Assembly: GCF_009932395.1 (NCBI RefSeq) | Contig: NZ_LSRS01000003.1 | Coordinates: 559,860 to 623,859 of the forward strand | Reading direction: 5' to 3' | Length of the DNA stretch: 64,000 nt | DNA from: Sporotomaculum syntrophicum | GTDB lineage: Bacteria > Bacillota > Desulfotomaculia > Desulfotomaculales > Desulfallaceae | Part shown: positions 34,560-43,969 of the stretch, in pieces | Position numbering within the stretch: position 1 is the first letter of the stretch | Layout: the number at the start of each line of letters is the position of its first letter | The notes under the pieces: model-generated | The model's database searches: none | What the model saw: only the letters and a program-made list of their open reading frames with translations | What the model was told of the DNA's origin: nothing | Program-made: the position numbers and the translations under genes

Positions 34560-35393
34560 TTATATATCCTTCCTGCCGAACAGGTATACTGCCATCCCCG
34601 TAAAAAATATCACGTACAGCACTGCATAAACCACCATCCACACACTGGGCTCGGACATGCTGCCAAAGGGCCCCATCTGCTGGAGAGCCTGCAGCGGGTT
34701 AGCGGTGGGGTTCATGAGCAGGTGGACTATTTTGCGGTACAGGGCGTCGACGGGCATAATCAAGCTGGCCAGTATGCCGGTCTGCTGAAGGGTAACGTTA
34801 TTGATTAGCCAGCCTATTTGCTCCACCATGCCGCCAATTATGGATACCGCATACAGCATAAACATTACCACACCGTTAGCTATGGTGGGCAGCAATGTGG
34901 AGCCGCACAGGGTTACCGCCAGCAGCACCACAGGCTGCATGGCAAAAAGGGCCAGGGCGTTCCATTGCCCGGTTAACTCCATACCGGTCTTCAAGTGAAT
35001 TAGCAGGTAAATTACCGTAAAAAATAACGCTGCGTACAGGGCCAGAAACAGGCCGGTTCCCAGGAACTTGCCCAGCACTATTTCATAACGCCGCACCGGC
35101 TTGGGAATTATGGTCTGGATGATGCCGCTTTCAATTTCCGAGGATATTGCGCCTACAGCGGAAAATATTGCTAAAAAGGATACAATAAACCCGCCGAAAT
35201 AAAGTCCGAAGGAAAGTAATTGGGGATAAATCACTTGCGCCAGCATGGGGTTAGGGTGCCTAGCCAGATCTCCGGCGACAAAATGAACCCCGGTACCGTA
35301 CAGTCCGAGAAAAGCGGCGGCTAGAATAAGCGAAATAAGCACCACTTTACGGCCAAGTGCTTCGCGAAAAGTTATTTTAATAATAGCCGTCAT
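34560..35393 (-). CDS. ABC-2 type permease
   Basis: A 277-aa permease with six TM helices, resembling the NosY/ABC-2 subfamily (FREALGRKVVLISLILA, SSEIESGIIQTIIPKPVRRYEIVLGKFLG). It is the last gene of a sigma-anti-sigma-ATPase-permease operon and overlaps the ATPase gene by 17 nt. The pair exports an unknown substrate under control of the ECF sigma factor. Confidence 0.88.
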   Translation of the reverse strand: MTAIIKITFREALGRKVVLISLILAAAFLGLYGTGVHFVAGDLARHPNPMLAQVIYPQLLSFGLYFGGFIVSFLAIFSAVGAISSEIESGIIQTIIPKPVRRYEIVLGKFLGTGLFLALYAALFFTVIYLLIHLKTGMELTGQWNALALFAMQPVVLLAVTLCGSTLLPTIANGVVMFMLYAVSIIGGMVEQIGWLINNVTLQQTGILASLIMPVDALYRKIVHLLMNPTANPLQALQQMGPFGSMSEPSVWMVVYAVLYVIFFTGMAVYLFGRKDI

Positions 35394-36303
35394 TGTTTGT
35401 CTCCTCCTGAGCCATACTGATGAACATTTCCTCCAAAGAAGAACGCTTACGGTTTAATTCATACAGCCTGCCGCCGCCCCGAATAACTGCATCCGCCAGC
35501 AATGGAATATCCTCATCCTTGCTTACAGTGGCTAACACTGTACCGCCTTCTATGTACATAGAAAGGGTTAGACCGGCCAGCGCGTCCCTTATTTGCTCGG
35601 TTAACCCCTCACAACGCATTTCCACGTTAATTTCGGCGGACCTCAGTTCATCCAGAGTCCCCTGCCGGATGACTTTTCCCTGTCTGATAAAAGCCACCAT
35701 ATCACAAATCATCTCCACCTCGCTGAGCAGGTGGCTGTTTAAAAAAATAGTTTTGCCGCCGGCCCGCAGCTCTACCAGTAGCTCCCGAACATCGCGACGT
35801 CCCAGGGGATCCAAAGCAGAGGTGGGCTCATCTAAAAAAAGTAAATCAGGATCAGGCAGCAGTGCACAAGCCAGCCCCGCCCTTTGCTGCATACCCTTGC
35901 TATAAGTGCGTATCTTTTGACTTTCCCGTCCGGACAGGCCAACTTGCTTAATAACCTGCGGTATACGGCGCTTTTTTTCCGCATTGCTCATGCCGTACAG
36001 TGAGGCGTGGAAATCCAGCAGTTGACTGCAGGTCAGCCAGTCGTGATAGCGGAAATTTTCCGGTAAAAAGCCAATTTTTCTTCTTACACCGATGTCTCCC
36101 AGAGGCTTGCCCAGCAGCCGGGCTTCTCCCGAAGTTGGGAAAAGCAGGCCTATTAATGTTTTAACCAGGGTACTTTTGCCTGCTCCATTAGGGCCCAGGA
36201 ATCCGAAGATTTGCCCCCGGGGAACCCGGAGGCAAATCTCGGCACAGCCCACTTTATTACCATAATGCTTGGTTAAGTTAATTGTTTCAATGGCCAAGTC
36301 CAA
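35377..36303 (-). CDS. ABC transporter ATPase
   Basis: A 308-aa nucleotide-binding protein with canonical motifs: Walker A GPNGAGKST, signature YSKGMQQRAG, Walker B LLFLDEPTSALD, and switch His in LNSHLL. The C-terminal ~90 residues form the accessory domain found in NosF/CcmA-like and antibiotic-exporter ATPases. Translationally coupled to its permease and 14 nt after the anti-sigma gene. Confidence 0.93.
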   Translation of the reverse strand: MDLAIETINLTKHYGNKVGCAEICLRVPRGQIFGFLGPNGAGKSTLVKTLIGLLFPTSGEARLLGKPLGDIGVRRKIGFLPENFRYHDWLTCSQLLDFHASLYGMSNAEKKRRIPQVIKQVGLSGRESQKIRTYSKGMQQRAGLACALLPDPDLLFLDEPTSALDPLGRRDVRELLVELRAGGKTIFLNSHLLSEVEMICDMVAFIRQGKVIRQGTLDELRSAEINVEMRCEGLTEQIRDALAGLTLSMYIEGGTVLATVSKDEDIPLLADAVIRGGGRLYELNRKRSSLEEMFISMAQEETNNDGYY

Positions 36304-36317
36304 TTATAAACCCCACC

Positions 36318-37424
36318 TTATTTCATTTGCCCGGCGATGGATAGGGCTAATTGCTCATCCAGGTTGGTGCCCGAGATGGTATACACGACACCGTTACTTT
36401 GCCAGACTAACAAGCTCACCGGTGCTAAGTTATCCGACCGGGTGCTGCCATCCATAAAAACACCCTGACTGCCGTTAACTATAACATCCCTGGAAGTGCC
36501 GTCCATATCGGGGATTAATACCGTGTGCTGCCAGTCATCTACCGCCAACAGCTGGTTGCGAAGGTTTTCCGGCAGTACGGGCACATTTAAAAGAGCATCC
36601 CTAATGGCCAACACATCCACCCCGGAAGGTACTTTCATTTCAGGGCTTCTAGCCTGGATTACGTTCAGCACATCACTGCCCGAACGGTATTTAGCCGTTA
36701 TAGCAGTGGGCATTTGCATAGTAAAGGTTTGACCGTCAAGGCTTTTCGGCAGCAATTCAGTACTGCCCAGAGACTGCAGCAGACTATTCACACTGGTCAC
36801 ATCCAGCGTAAAGTTAACCGTGCTGCCGGTTATCTTTTGGAGCTCGGGCTCGTTGTAACCTGTAGGCTGGGGCAGCTTAACAGCGAAGTCAACAGCTTCC
36901 TCCGCCTGGTCTAAAGTTACCGGAACTGCTTCTTGTTTACCTATTACTTCAACCCGCCCAAAATTATCAATATTCACATTGCCGGTCCCTTCATTAACAG
37001 TCCTTTCCAGCTGTTCCAGATCCTCAGGATTAACGGTAATGGTTTGCACCTTTTCCATTCTAAACACGGTTAGAAATTCACCGGCCATACTGCGCACAGC
37101 CGGGAAACTAAAGGCGGTGAACATTACCGCGGCCATAGCGGCGGTGGCAATCAACTTTTTGTAAAGCTTCATGGTATTTAAACTCCTTTTAAATTTATTT
37201 AGTATATTGCCGCGGAGCCCGGTTGTCAAGGCGGGCGAGACTCCCGGCAGGTCAGCCAGGGACCGGTTCATACACAGATTGACGAAATTGTTATTTAACT
37301 GTAATTCCTCCAATACATCGCGGCATTTAGCACATTGAGCCAAGTGCTGGTTTATCTCCTGTCTCTGCTTGATGCTTACTTCATTATCAATGTAAGCTTG
37401 GAGGATGCCTTCTTCATAGCACAT
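36318..37424 (-). CDS. Zinc-finger anti-sigma factor with an extracytoplasmic domain
   Basis: A 368-aa membrane protein. The N-terminal cytoplasmic ZAS-like domain has HLAQCAKC, giving the HxxxCxxC zinc site that binds ECF sigma factors. A TM helix follows (ATAAMAAVMFTAFSFPAV, about 93-110), then a ~250-residue external domain (DUF4367-like repeats: AVDFAVKLPQPTGYNEPELQKI, NGVVYTISGTNLDEQLALSIAGQM). Its start codon overlaps the sigma factor's stop. It should hold the sigma factor at the membrane until an envelope signal releases it. Confidence 0.85.
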   Translation of the reverse strand: MCYEEGILQAYIDNEVSIKQRQEINQHLAQCAKCRDVLEELQLNNNFVNLCMNRSLADLPGVSPALTTGLRGNILNKFKRSLNTMKLYKKLIATAAMAAVMFTAFSFPAVRSMAGEFLTVFRMEKVQTITVNPEDLEQLERTVNEGTGNVNIDNFGRVEVIGKQEAVPVTLDQAEEAVDFAVKLPQPTGYNEPELQKITGSTVNFTLDVTSVNSLLQSLGSTELLPKSLDGQTFTMQMPTAITAKYRSGSDVLNVIQARSPEMKVPSGVDVLAIRDALLNVPVLPENLRNQLLAVDDWQHTVLIPDMDGTSRDVIVNGSQGVFMDGSTRSDNLAPVSLLVWQSNGVVYTISGTNLDEQLALSIAGQMK

Positions 37425-37984
37425 TAAGCATCACATCCTTTCTGTTCCAGGTAAACCCTTTTAAACTTGGCCTGAGCCCGGGCAATAATGGTACCCACCG
37501 ATGTTTTTTTTACTCCGATGGCTTCAGCTATTTCATCATAACTAAAACCGGAATGCTTCATTAATAAACACAACCTGTCTCTCTTCGGTAAGGTTTGTAA
37601 AGTGATGCGCACGAGGTTGTTTTCTTCATTTTGCAGCGCTGCTTCCTCGCAGGAAACCACTTTCAACCCCTGGCTCTTGGTCTTTTCTTCCCTGCGCAGG
37701 CGGCTTTTTTCACTGCGCAGGTAATTGTAAGCTAGATTTACAGCCACTTTGGAAAGCCACCCCCCGATGTTTTGGTATTGCCGGGGCGGTGTGCAGTACA
37801 GTTTAAGGAATGCCTCCTGAGTGATTTCTTCCGCTACCGCACGGCTGCCCAGCATATAGGTAAGCTGGCGACATATAGCCGGGTAGTAGCGATTATACGT
37901 TTCCTGGTACGTTAAACCGGACTTTGCGCCTTTTTCCATTTGAGTCGGGAAAATGGCCGGCCACCTCCCCTGTTTTCCTTTCAA
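37424..37984 (-). CDS. ECF-type RNA polymerase sigma factor
   Basis: 186 aa: region 2 (YNRYYPAICRQLTYMLGSRAVAEEITQEAFLKLY), a basic linker (RSEKSRLRREEK) and region 4 HTH (LCLLMKHSGFSYDEIAEAIGVKKTSVGTIIARAQAKFKR). It should direct transcription of its own operon with the anti-sigma and ABC exporter genes. The first codon is a TTG with a weak ribosome site. An in-frame ATG 15 codons on is possible, so the start is uncertain. Confidence 0.9.
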   Translation of the reverse strand: MKGKQGRWPAIFPTQMEKGAKSGLTYQETYNRYYPAICRQLTYMLGSRAVAEEITQEAFLKLYCTPPRQYQNIGGWLSKVAVNLAYNYLRSEKSRLRREEKTKSQGLKVVSCEEAALQNEENNLVRITLQTLPKRDRLCLLMKHSGFSYDEIAEAIGVKKTSVGTIIARAQAKFKRVYLEQKGCDA

Positions 37985-38060
37985 CTTAATAACACGGCTG
38001 CCTTTGGTAAAATGACATTGCTTAAATAATTATTTTTTAAATGTAATAATTCCGGATGAT

Positions 38061-38085
38061 AAAAAAACCGGGAAATGCTCCCGGA
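38061..38085 (-). terminator. Terminator of the tsaE-tsaB-rimI operon
   Basis: Stem CCGGGA / TCCCGG-type hairpin followed on the minus strand by seven T residues, 35 nt beyond rimI. Confidence 0.85.
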
Positions 38086-38118
38086 ACTTAAGTGTTAAAT
38101 TATCATATGTCAGGGTTT

Positions 38119-38592
38119 TTAACCCAAATCGTTCTTCCACATAATGATGGCGTCTTCATTAGTATCGGGATAATAATTTTTTCGACGCCCGTAATCCTTA
38201 AAACCCAAGCGAGCATATAGAGCACGGGCAGGTGCATTAGAGGGGCGTACCTCCAGAGTCATCCGTTGTACCCCCAGCACAGTTGCCCTTTGAATTAACT
38301 GCAGCATTAAGGCCATGCCCAAACCGTACCCCCGGTAATCTTGGCGCACAGCAATATTGGTCACGTGAGCCTCGTCTATAATGACCCATATACCGGCATA
38401 ACCGACAACCTCTTGGTCCTCTGCCAGTGCTACAATGTAATGGGCAAATTCATTACTGCGCAGTTCGTAGTCGAAAGCATTTTTTGACCAAGGTGTGGGA
38501 AACGATACCTTTTCAATTTGTATCACCTGGTCCAAGTGATTAAATTGCATTTGAGCAAAAGTTATGTTTGCCAAGCTTGCTGCTTTATTCAT
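38119..38592 (-). CDS. rimI: Ribosomal protein S18 alanine N-acetyltransferase
   Basis: A 157-aa GNAT acetyltransferase. The acetyl-CoA loop is VRQDYRGYGLGMAL, with LEVRPSNAPARALYARLGFKDYGRRKNYYPD, characteristic of RimI. It acetylates the N-terminus of S18 and sits, as usual, with tsaB and tsaE. The ATG with AAAGGTG at 8 nt is preferred over an upstream GTG. It overlaps the end of tsaB. Confidence 0.93.
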   Translation of the reverse strand: MNKAASLANITFAQMQFNHLDQVIQIEKVSFPTPWSKNAFDYELRSNEFAHYIVALAEDQEVVGYAGIWVIIDEAHVTNIAVRQDYRGYGLGMALMLQLIQRATVLGVQRMTLEVRPSNAPARALYARLGFKDYGRRKNYYPDTNEDAIIMWKNDLG

Positions 38593-39295
38593 TAACCCGG
38601 CACCTTTCACGCCATTTTAATTCAGCTTCGGATTCCCGCAGGTAATAAGGCAGCAGCGTCAGGGGATCGGAAACCGCACCTTTTTGAAGCAGCTGCAAAC
38701 CTAGTTCAGCTACTGCAGCGCCTCTGGGAAATGATGTACAAACCGGTGCCAGGCCGGCACGTGCACCCATATGAGATTTTATGACGCCGATATACTCGGC
38801 TAAGCCATCGCCAATAAAGGTAACCTGCTCATTGTAACCCTCCAGCAGCTGAAGAAGCTCTTGAATACCCGCAGCCCGGGCGGGTACCAGGCATTCCTGT
38901 CCGGTGCCGGTGCTGTGGTACAGGGCGGTATAAACTTCGTTTTTTCGGGCATTAAGCAGGGGGCAAACCAGTCCGGCATGGCCTGTTAGCGGGTAAGCCA
39001 GGGCGTCTAAAGTAGGGACACCGGCCAGGGGCAGGTTCAATACCTGAGCCAGAGAGCGGGCGGTGCTCAACCCAATGCGCAGTCCGGTAAAGGACCCCGG
39101 GCCGATGGAAACCGCAATGCCCGTCAGTTGTTCTTTGTTAATACCTGCATCAGCCAGTGAATCTTTGATCATAGGTAACAGATTTACTGAGTGGGTGCGG
39201 CGGTTGTTCACCATCCGCTCGGCCAGTATTTTACCTTCCGTGGCCACAGCTACGGCAGCCACCGGAGTTGCCGCTTCAATGCCCAGAACGATCAT
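38585..39295 (-). CDS. tsaB: tRNA threonylcarbamoyladenosine synthesis protein TsaB
   Basis: A 236-aa ASKHA-fold protein (YeaZ). Features are VLGIEAATPVAAVAV, RRTHSVNLLPMI, and the strongly conserved GPGSFTGLRIGLSTARSLA. TsaB scaffolds TsaD and TsaE in t6A37 tRNA modification. It overlaps tsaE by 20 nt and rimI by 8 nt. tsaD is not in the window. Confidence 0.95.
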   Translation of the reverse strand: MIVLGIEAATPVAAVAVATEGKILAERMVNNRRTHSVNLLPMIKDSLADAGINKEQLTGIAVSIGPGSFTGLRIGLSTARSLAQVLNLPLAGVPTLDALAYPLTGHAGLVCPLLNARKNEVYTALYHSTGTGQECLVPARAAGIQELLQLLEGYNEQVTFIGDGLAEYIGVIKSHMGARAGLAPVCTSFPRGAAVAELGLQLLQKGAVSDPLTLLPYYLRESEAELKWRERCRVNE

Positions 39296-39755
39296 GCTGC
39301 ATAAACTCCTCTGCCAATTTATTGTACCGTTTTCCCCGGGCTATAAACCGTAATACCCTAATATTATCATCATCGGTATGCTTTTCAATAAAAATATCCA
39401 GCCGCTCGGCAGGTAAATATTGTTCAACTCGTTCAGCCCATTCAATCAAAGTTACACCGGAGCCATAAAAGTATTCTTCGTAGCCCAGATCTTCAAGTTC
39501 TTCCGGGCTTGCCAGCCGGTAAACATCCAGGTGGTATAATGGCAGCCGGCCGTCATACTCATTGATCAAGGTAAAAGTAGGACTGGTGATCCGCTCGTTA
39601 ATGCCTAACCCCCTGGCTACACCGCCGGCAAAACAAGTTTTACCGGCACCCAAGTCTCCATTTAATGTAATAACGTCGCCCGGCTGCAGCAAACTACCCA
39701 GCAAAGCTCCTAAATCACTTGTTTCAGTGGCCGACAAAGTTTTAATTATAGTCAA
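39276..39755 (-). CDS. tsaE: tRNA threonylcarbamoyladenosine synthesis ATPase TsaE
   Basis: A 159-aa YjeE-family P-loop ATPase with GDLGAGKTCFAGGVARGLG (Walker A), SPTFTLINEY, LYHLDVYRL and LIEWAERVEQYLP. It drives the TsaBDE t6A cycle. The start is TTG with GGAGGGCG upstream, and it is the first gene of the operon. Confidence 0.95.
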   Translation of the reverse strand: MTIIKTLSATETSDLGALLGSLLQPGDVITLNGDLGAGKTCFAGGVARGLGINERITSPTFTLINEYDGRLPLYHLDVYRLASPEELEDLGYEEYFYGSGVTLIEWAERVEQYLPAERLDIFIEKHTDDDNIRVLRFIARGKRYNKLAEEFMQHDRSGH

Positions 39756-39848
39756 AATGCGCCCTCCAAAAAAAGCCAGCGATTATACGAATATCAAGTC
39801 TTAGCTATAATTATAAACAAAGATGAACTTGTTAAAAAGTGTACAGAC

Positions 39849-39876
39849 AAAAAAACGGACATAATTGTCCGTTTTT
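39849..39876 (-). terminator. Bidirectional terminator after the receiver protein gene
   Basis: Perfect stem AAAAACGGACA / TGTCCGTTTTT with T runs on both strands, directly past the stop. Confidence 0.85.
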
Positions 39877-39878
39877 GT

Positions 39879-40334
39879 CTATCCTATCTTGGCTTGGGAG
39901 GTCCGGTGAGTAAAATCTTCTAAAAAATCTTTTATACTATCAACATCAAAGGGTTTAGCCATACAACAAAGCGCGCCCTGTTTCTGTGCCTGCAGGATAG
40001 TATCATCAGAGCCGTAAGCCGTCATGATTACCACCTGGGTATCGGGATACATTTTTTTTATTTTACTCAGTGCCTCCAATCCACCCATTAAAGGCATACG
40101 CACATCCATAAAAACAAGGTTGGGCCTTATGGTACGCACCTTTTCAACTGCTTCAAGGCCGTTTTGGGCTGTGTGTACCCGGTGACCAACTTCCCTAATT
40201 ACAATATCCAGTAAATAACGGACCCCAGGGTGATCATCAACAACCAGTACATCCATGCAACGAGTTTTTGCTGCCGATGAATTGGCTGCTGGTAGATCAT
40301 CAACGACCATTATATCCATGCAACTTGAGCCCAT
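39879..40334 (-). CDS. Single-domain response regulator with a duplicated N-terminal segment
   Basis: A 151-aa CheY/Spo0F-like receiver. The full domain starts at about residue 26 (CMDVLVVDDHPGVRYLL), with phospho-acceptor Asp77 (VFMDVRMP), Thr in IMTAYG and Lys127 in MAKPFD. Residues 5-13 (CMDIMVVDD) repeat the first beta strand and acidic motif, joined by a short Ala/Ser linker. No output domain is present. Its partners are unknown and no kinase lies nearby. A Spo0F-like phosphorelay role is possible only by analogy. Confidence 0.88.
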   Translation of the reverse strand: MGSSCMDIMVVDDLPAANSSAAKTRCMDVLVVDDHPGVRYLLDIVIREVGHRVHTAQNGLEAVEKVRTIRPNLVFMDVRMPLMGGLEALSKIKKMYPDTQVVIMTAYGSDDTILQAQKQGALCCMAKPFDVDSIKDFLEDFTHRTSQAKIG

Positions 40335-40475
40335 AATATGCCCGCCCCCTATTTATGCAAATTATGACATTTATATGTTTTACAGTATATTTATACCAAA
40401 ATCATATTTAATTATCTTCGACATGCTTTAGTATAATCCTTCTTTTCCATAAACAAAATTTTATAATTTTTTTAT

Positions 40476-41639
40476 TTAATGGTTATTGCTTACTTTAATT
40501 AACTTTCCTCCAATATATACCCCATTAACAACAGTACCTAAATAAAACGGGTGACCGCTTAATAATACTATATCTGCATCTTTACCTGGTGCGATGCTGC
40601 CAATACGTTCTTCTAAACCCAGCACCCTGGCTGCACCAATGGTAATGGCGCTCATGGCCTGTTCTTCGGAGAGTCCGCCGCGGGTAGTTAACCCGGCGGA
40701 GATAAGCAGGTATTGTACAGGAACCACCGGGTGGTCGGTCATAATGGCAAAGCTTACGCCTCTGGCGGCCAATGCCGCTGCGGTTTTTAGCGAACGCCCC
40801 ATCAGTTCAACTTTTGCCCGGTTAATTAATACCGGACCAACCACGGCAGGCACGCCTGCAGCAGCCAGCCTGTCCGCTACCAGATGGCCTTCGGTACAAT
40901 GCTCAATAACTAAACGAAGGTTAAATTCGCGGCCGATGCGCAGTGCGGTCATAATATCGTCAGCCCGGTGGGCGTGCACACGCAATGGTATTTCGCGTCG
41001 TATTACCCGTGCTACGGATTCGAGTTTTAAATCCTGCTCCGGGGGTTCTGTTTTACCGGTAAGTGCCCTGGACTGTTTTTCCAGGTACTGCTGGCCGCGT
41101 ACCAAAACGTCCCTTAACAAAGCCGCTGAAGCCATTCTGGTTACCGGTGTTTTTTTGTTAGGCCCATATACACGCTTAGGGTTTTCACCCAGGGCGGCCT
41201 TAAGGCCCACAGGACAACTGACCACCATATCGTCCACCACTGAACCACAGGTCTTCATTGCCACCATTTCCCCGCCTAATATATTGGCACTGCCGGGGCC
41301 GGTAACTACGGTGGTAACCCCTGCATGCAACGCGTCTTGAAAGGCCAAATCCATTGGGTTAATGGCATCTAAAGCTCGTAAGTGCGGCGTGATGGGGTCG
41401 GTTATTTCATTTAAGTCGTCCCCTTCTTCGTATATCTCTTCCAATATACCGAGGTGAGTGTGGGCGTCAATAAAACCGGGTACGACCACCATACCTGCTG
41501 CATTATATATTTCAGACCCGCAGGGGATGGCAAGGTTTTCTCCTACAGCGATAATTTTTCCGTCATCGATAAGCACAGTCCCCTGCCGCAGGCGCGGTCC
41601 GTGCATAGTCCAAATTTCTCCATTTACGATCGCCTGCAA
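40476..41639 (-). CDS. Amidohydrolase family protein
   Basis: A 387-aa metal-dependent hydrolase of the imidazolonepropionase-like branch. It has the N-terminal beta-sandwich (NGEIWTMHGPRLRQGTVLIDDGKIIAVGENL), the metal site GFIDAHTHLG, VHAHRADD, VIEHCTEG with later His/Asp ligands (MTDHP), and the C-terminal IGSIAPGKDADIVLLSGHPF. Related annotated members include predicted cytosine/adenosine-like deaminases. The substrate is unknown. The gene appears single. Confidence 0.88.
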   Translation of the reverse strand: MQAIVNGEIWTMHGPRLRQGTVLIDDGKIIAVGENLAIPCGSEIYNAAGMVVVPGFIDAHTHLGILEEIYEEGDDLNEITDPITPHLRALDAINPMDLAFQDALHAGVTTVVTGPGSANILGGEMVAMKTCGSVVDDMVVSCPVGLKAALGENPKRVYGPNKKTPVTRMASAALLRDVLVRGQQYLEKQSRALTGKTEPPEQDLKLESVARVIRREIPLRVHAHRADDIMTALRIGREFNLRLVIEHCTEGHLVADRLAAAGVPAVVGPVLINRAKVELMGRSLKTAAALAARGVSFAIMTDHPVVPVQYLLISAGLTTRGGLSEEQAMSAITIGAARVLGLEERIGSIAPGKDADIVLLSGHPFYLGTVVNGVYIGGKLIKVSNNH

Positions 41640-41694
41640 ATTATCATCTCCAACATAATGTATGTTTCCACAGTAGCTGTTTTTTTCCCTTTAA

Positions 41695-42423
41695 TTATGC
41701 GTAATTTTTACTCGACAAATAATGCCTGCATGCTTCAATAAAAGCAATAAAGATACTTAATATGAAAGAATATTTACCGTACATATTTTCGGGATGAAAT
41801 TGTACTCCCAGTATAAAGTTTTTATCTCCCTCGCCTTCAATTGCCTCAGGTACTTTATCCCCGGCAAAAGCTGATACTAACATGTTTTGGCCTAGTTTGT
41901 CAATTATTTGGTGATGAAAAGAATTCACTCTGATATTATCCTGATTTAAGATACGCTGTAATCGTGTACCCCGGATTATATTGATATGGTGGGTAGGATA
42001 CCAGCGTGGAGCTTGTTGCATATGCTGTAGGGGCCGGTTGATGTTCAGGCTTATATCTTGACAAACGCTTCCCCCTGCAGCAACGTTAAGCACCTGCATA
42101 CCCCTGCAGATACCCAGTATAGGAATACCAAGCTTTAAAGCCAAACCGGCCAGCCGTATTTCAAACATGTCTCGCAAAGGGTCAATATAGCCGTTTACCG
42201 GCCAAGGCTCTTCGCCAAAAAAAAATGGGTCGATGTCACCTCCGCCCGAGAGAAGCAAACCGTCCAGCCTGGCCAGTATATGCCCAGTATGCTCATCGTT
42301 TAAGTATGGTATGAGCAGAGGCAACCCGCCGGCTGCCTGAATTGCCTGTACATAGTCCTCACCAATGGTGTACCTATTTGTAGTTTCATCATAATTGCAC
42401 GTAATACCTATTAATGGGTACAT
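41695..42423 (-). CDS. Gamma-glutamyl-gamma-aminobutyrate hydrolase family (peptidase C26)
   Basis: A 242-aa class I glutamine-amidotransferase-like hydrolase. The elbow GICRGMQVLNVAAGG carries the nucleophile Cys, and QFHPE supplies the His-x-Glu pair. LSGGGDIDPFFFGEEP is typical of the PuuD/YvdE-type family, which cleaves gamma-glutamyl amides. The exact substrate is unknown. It may link to the surrounding glutamine/nitrogen genes, but no operon is evident. Confidence 0.88.
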   Translation of the reverse strand: MYPLIGITCNYDETTNRYTIGEDYVQAIQAAGGLPLLIPYLNDEHTGHILARLDGLLLSGGGDIDPFFFGEEPWPVNGYIDPLRDMFEIRLAGLALKLGIPILGICRGMQVLNVAAGGSVCQDISLNINRPLQHMQQAPRWYPTHHINIIRGTRLQRILNQDNIRVNSFHHQIIDKLGQNMLVSAFAGDKVPEAIEGEGDKNFILGVQFHPENMYGKYSFILSIFIAFIEACRHYLSSKNYA

Positions 42424-42511
42424 CAGTTAGCCCCCTTCCCTTTATAAACTATATGGGAGGAGGGACATTTTTTTGCACCCGGTACAAACTTAATTTTGTG
42501 TTCAATATAAT

Positions 42512-42543
42512 AAAGCCGTAACCTGTTTCAGGTTTCGGCTTTA
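42512..42543 (-). terminator. Terminator after mazEF
   Basis: Long stem AAAGCCGTAACCTG / CAGGTTTCGGCTTT with a TTT loop, about 50 nt beyond the toxin gene. Confidence 0.75.
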
Positions 42544-42594
42544 TATACCAAAGATATGTATTACTTTATGCATGCTAAACATCATATGTATGTA

Positions 42595-42945
42595 TTAGAT
42601 ATCCACAAGACCCAAACTTATATCAACTGCCTGGTTAACCTTGGCCATCATATCGGTTTGTAGTGAAGTTACCTTTTCCAGCAGCCTGCTTTTGTCGATG
42701 GTACGGATCTGTTCTAAAAGAATAACTGAATTTTTGCCCAATCCATCTTTTTCAGCTGGGAGTTCCACATGCGTGGGTAGCTTAGCTTTTGATATCTGTG
42801 AGGTAATTGCGGCAACAATTGTGGTTGGACTGTACTGGTTGCCTATGTCGTTTTGTATTATTAATACCGGTCTCGTACCTCCCTGTTCCGACCCCACTAC
42901 GGGGCTGAGGTCGGCGTAATAGATTTCACCACGGCGTATTTGCAT
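42595..42945 (-). CDS. ndoA: MazF/NdoA-type mRNA interferase
   Basis: A 116-aa PemK/MazF-fold endoribonuclease, almost the canonical Firmicute NdoA. It opens with [45 protein letters not shown] and contains [13 protein letters not shown]. It cleaves single-stranded mRNA at a short motif. It is coupled to the upstream CopG-type antitoxin with directly adjoining stop and start codons. Confidence 0.95.
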   Translation of the reverse strand: MQIRRGEIYYADLSPVVGSEQGGTRPVLIIQNDIGNQYSPTTIVAAITSQISKAKLPTHVELPAEKDGLGKNSVILLEQIRTIDKSRLLEKVTSLQTDMMAKVNQAVDISLGLVDI

Positions 42946-43223
42946 TATCGCTTGCCTCCTGCCACAGACTCATCGAATACCGTCGCCACCTCGGATTCAA
43001 GTCTGTACTGTTCAACGGCTAGGGACAGGTTAATGGTAGCCATCTCCACATAGCCTTTTTTCATTTGTTCCCTTAATATCTGACGTCTTCGCTCGGCAAG
43101 GTAAAGCTTCATGGCCTCCCGGACAAATTCACTCCGATTTTGCTTCTCAGCCGCTGCAATGCAGTCTATCTCGGTTAGCAGATAATCCGGTAGGCTGATC
43201 ATGATACGCTTTACTTGTGCCAC
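42945..43223 (-). CDS. ndoAI: NdoAI-type antitoxin (ribbon-helix-helix, CopG family)
   Basis: A 92-aa antitoxin. The RHH domain is [44 protein letters not shown], and the C-terminal tail would bind the toxin. The GTG start is set by GGAGG at 9 nt. The longer frame upstream has no ribosome site. It probably represses its own operon. Confidence 0.92.
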   Translation of the reverse strand: MAQVKRIMISLPDYLLTEIDCIAAAEKQNRSEFVREAMKLYLAERRRQILREQMKKGYVEMATINLSLAVEQYRLESEVATVFDESVAGGKR

Positions 43224-43311
43224 CTGTAACAACCTCCAGTATACAAAATCTATATAAAACAAATATATATAATTATATACTCTTTATATCACCTTATGTC
43301 AACATAATCTT

Positions 43312-43809
43312 TTATTTTTCATCCTTCGCTGCCGAAGGTTGGCGAGAGAGGGCAATTTTACCTGTTCGCACCATTTCAACAATTCCTTGATGTTCTATGA
43401 CCTGTGTAAAAGCATTAATCTTCTGCCCGTTTCCAATAACCTGGATGACCATCGTATCCTGGCCAACATCCACGATACTGGCGCGGAATATTTCAACGAT
43501 ATCCAGGATATCCCGGCGGGATTCCGGTCTTGCTTTTATCTTGATTAAAGCTAGTTCTCTTTCAATGGAATCGCCATCCTTCAACTTTGTTATCTTAAGC
43601 ACGTCCACAAGTTTGGATAGCTGGTGGATAACCTGCTCCAGTTCTCGCTCGTCCCCATTTACCACAAGGGTAATTCTGGAGACATCAGGTTCTTCGGTAT
43701 AACCGGCGGCAATACTTTCGATATTAAATACCCGCCTGTTTAATAATCCTGCAATACGAGCTAAAACGCCGGGTTTGTTTAAAGCTATCACTGCGAGCGT
43801 ATGAGTCAT
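43312..43809 (-). CDS. ilvH: Acetolactate synthase small (regulatory) subunit
   Basis: A 165-aa regulatory subunit: N-terminal ACT domain (LAVIALNKPGVLARIAGLLNRRVFNIESIAAG) and the IlvH C-terminal domain. It binds valine and activates the catalytic subunit IlvB. No ilvB or other branched-chain genes are nearby, so this copy is unlinked. Confidence 0.95.
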   Translation of the reverse strand: MTHTLAVIALNKPGVLARIAGLLNRRVFNIESIAAGYTEEPDVSRITLVVNGDERELEQVIHQLSKLVDVLKITKLKDGDSIERELALIKIKARPESRRDILDIVEIFRASIVDVGQDTMVIQVIGNGQKINAFTQVIEHQGIVEMVRTGKIALSRQPSAAKDEK

Positions 43810-43969
43810 ACGGTTTTTCCTCCCTAGTTTAGTTAATTGGATTATAGCAAACTTACCCCAGTCTAACGGTTACTGAGTGCACCCAACTAGCTAATTATTA
43901 TTGGTTAAAAACATTTTAACACATGTAAGCAGCCAACCCAAATATTATTTGGCAAAAGCAATAGAACAC

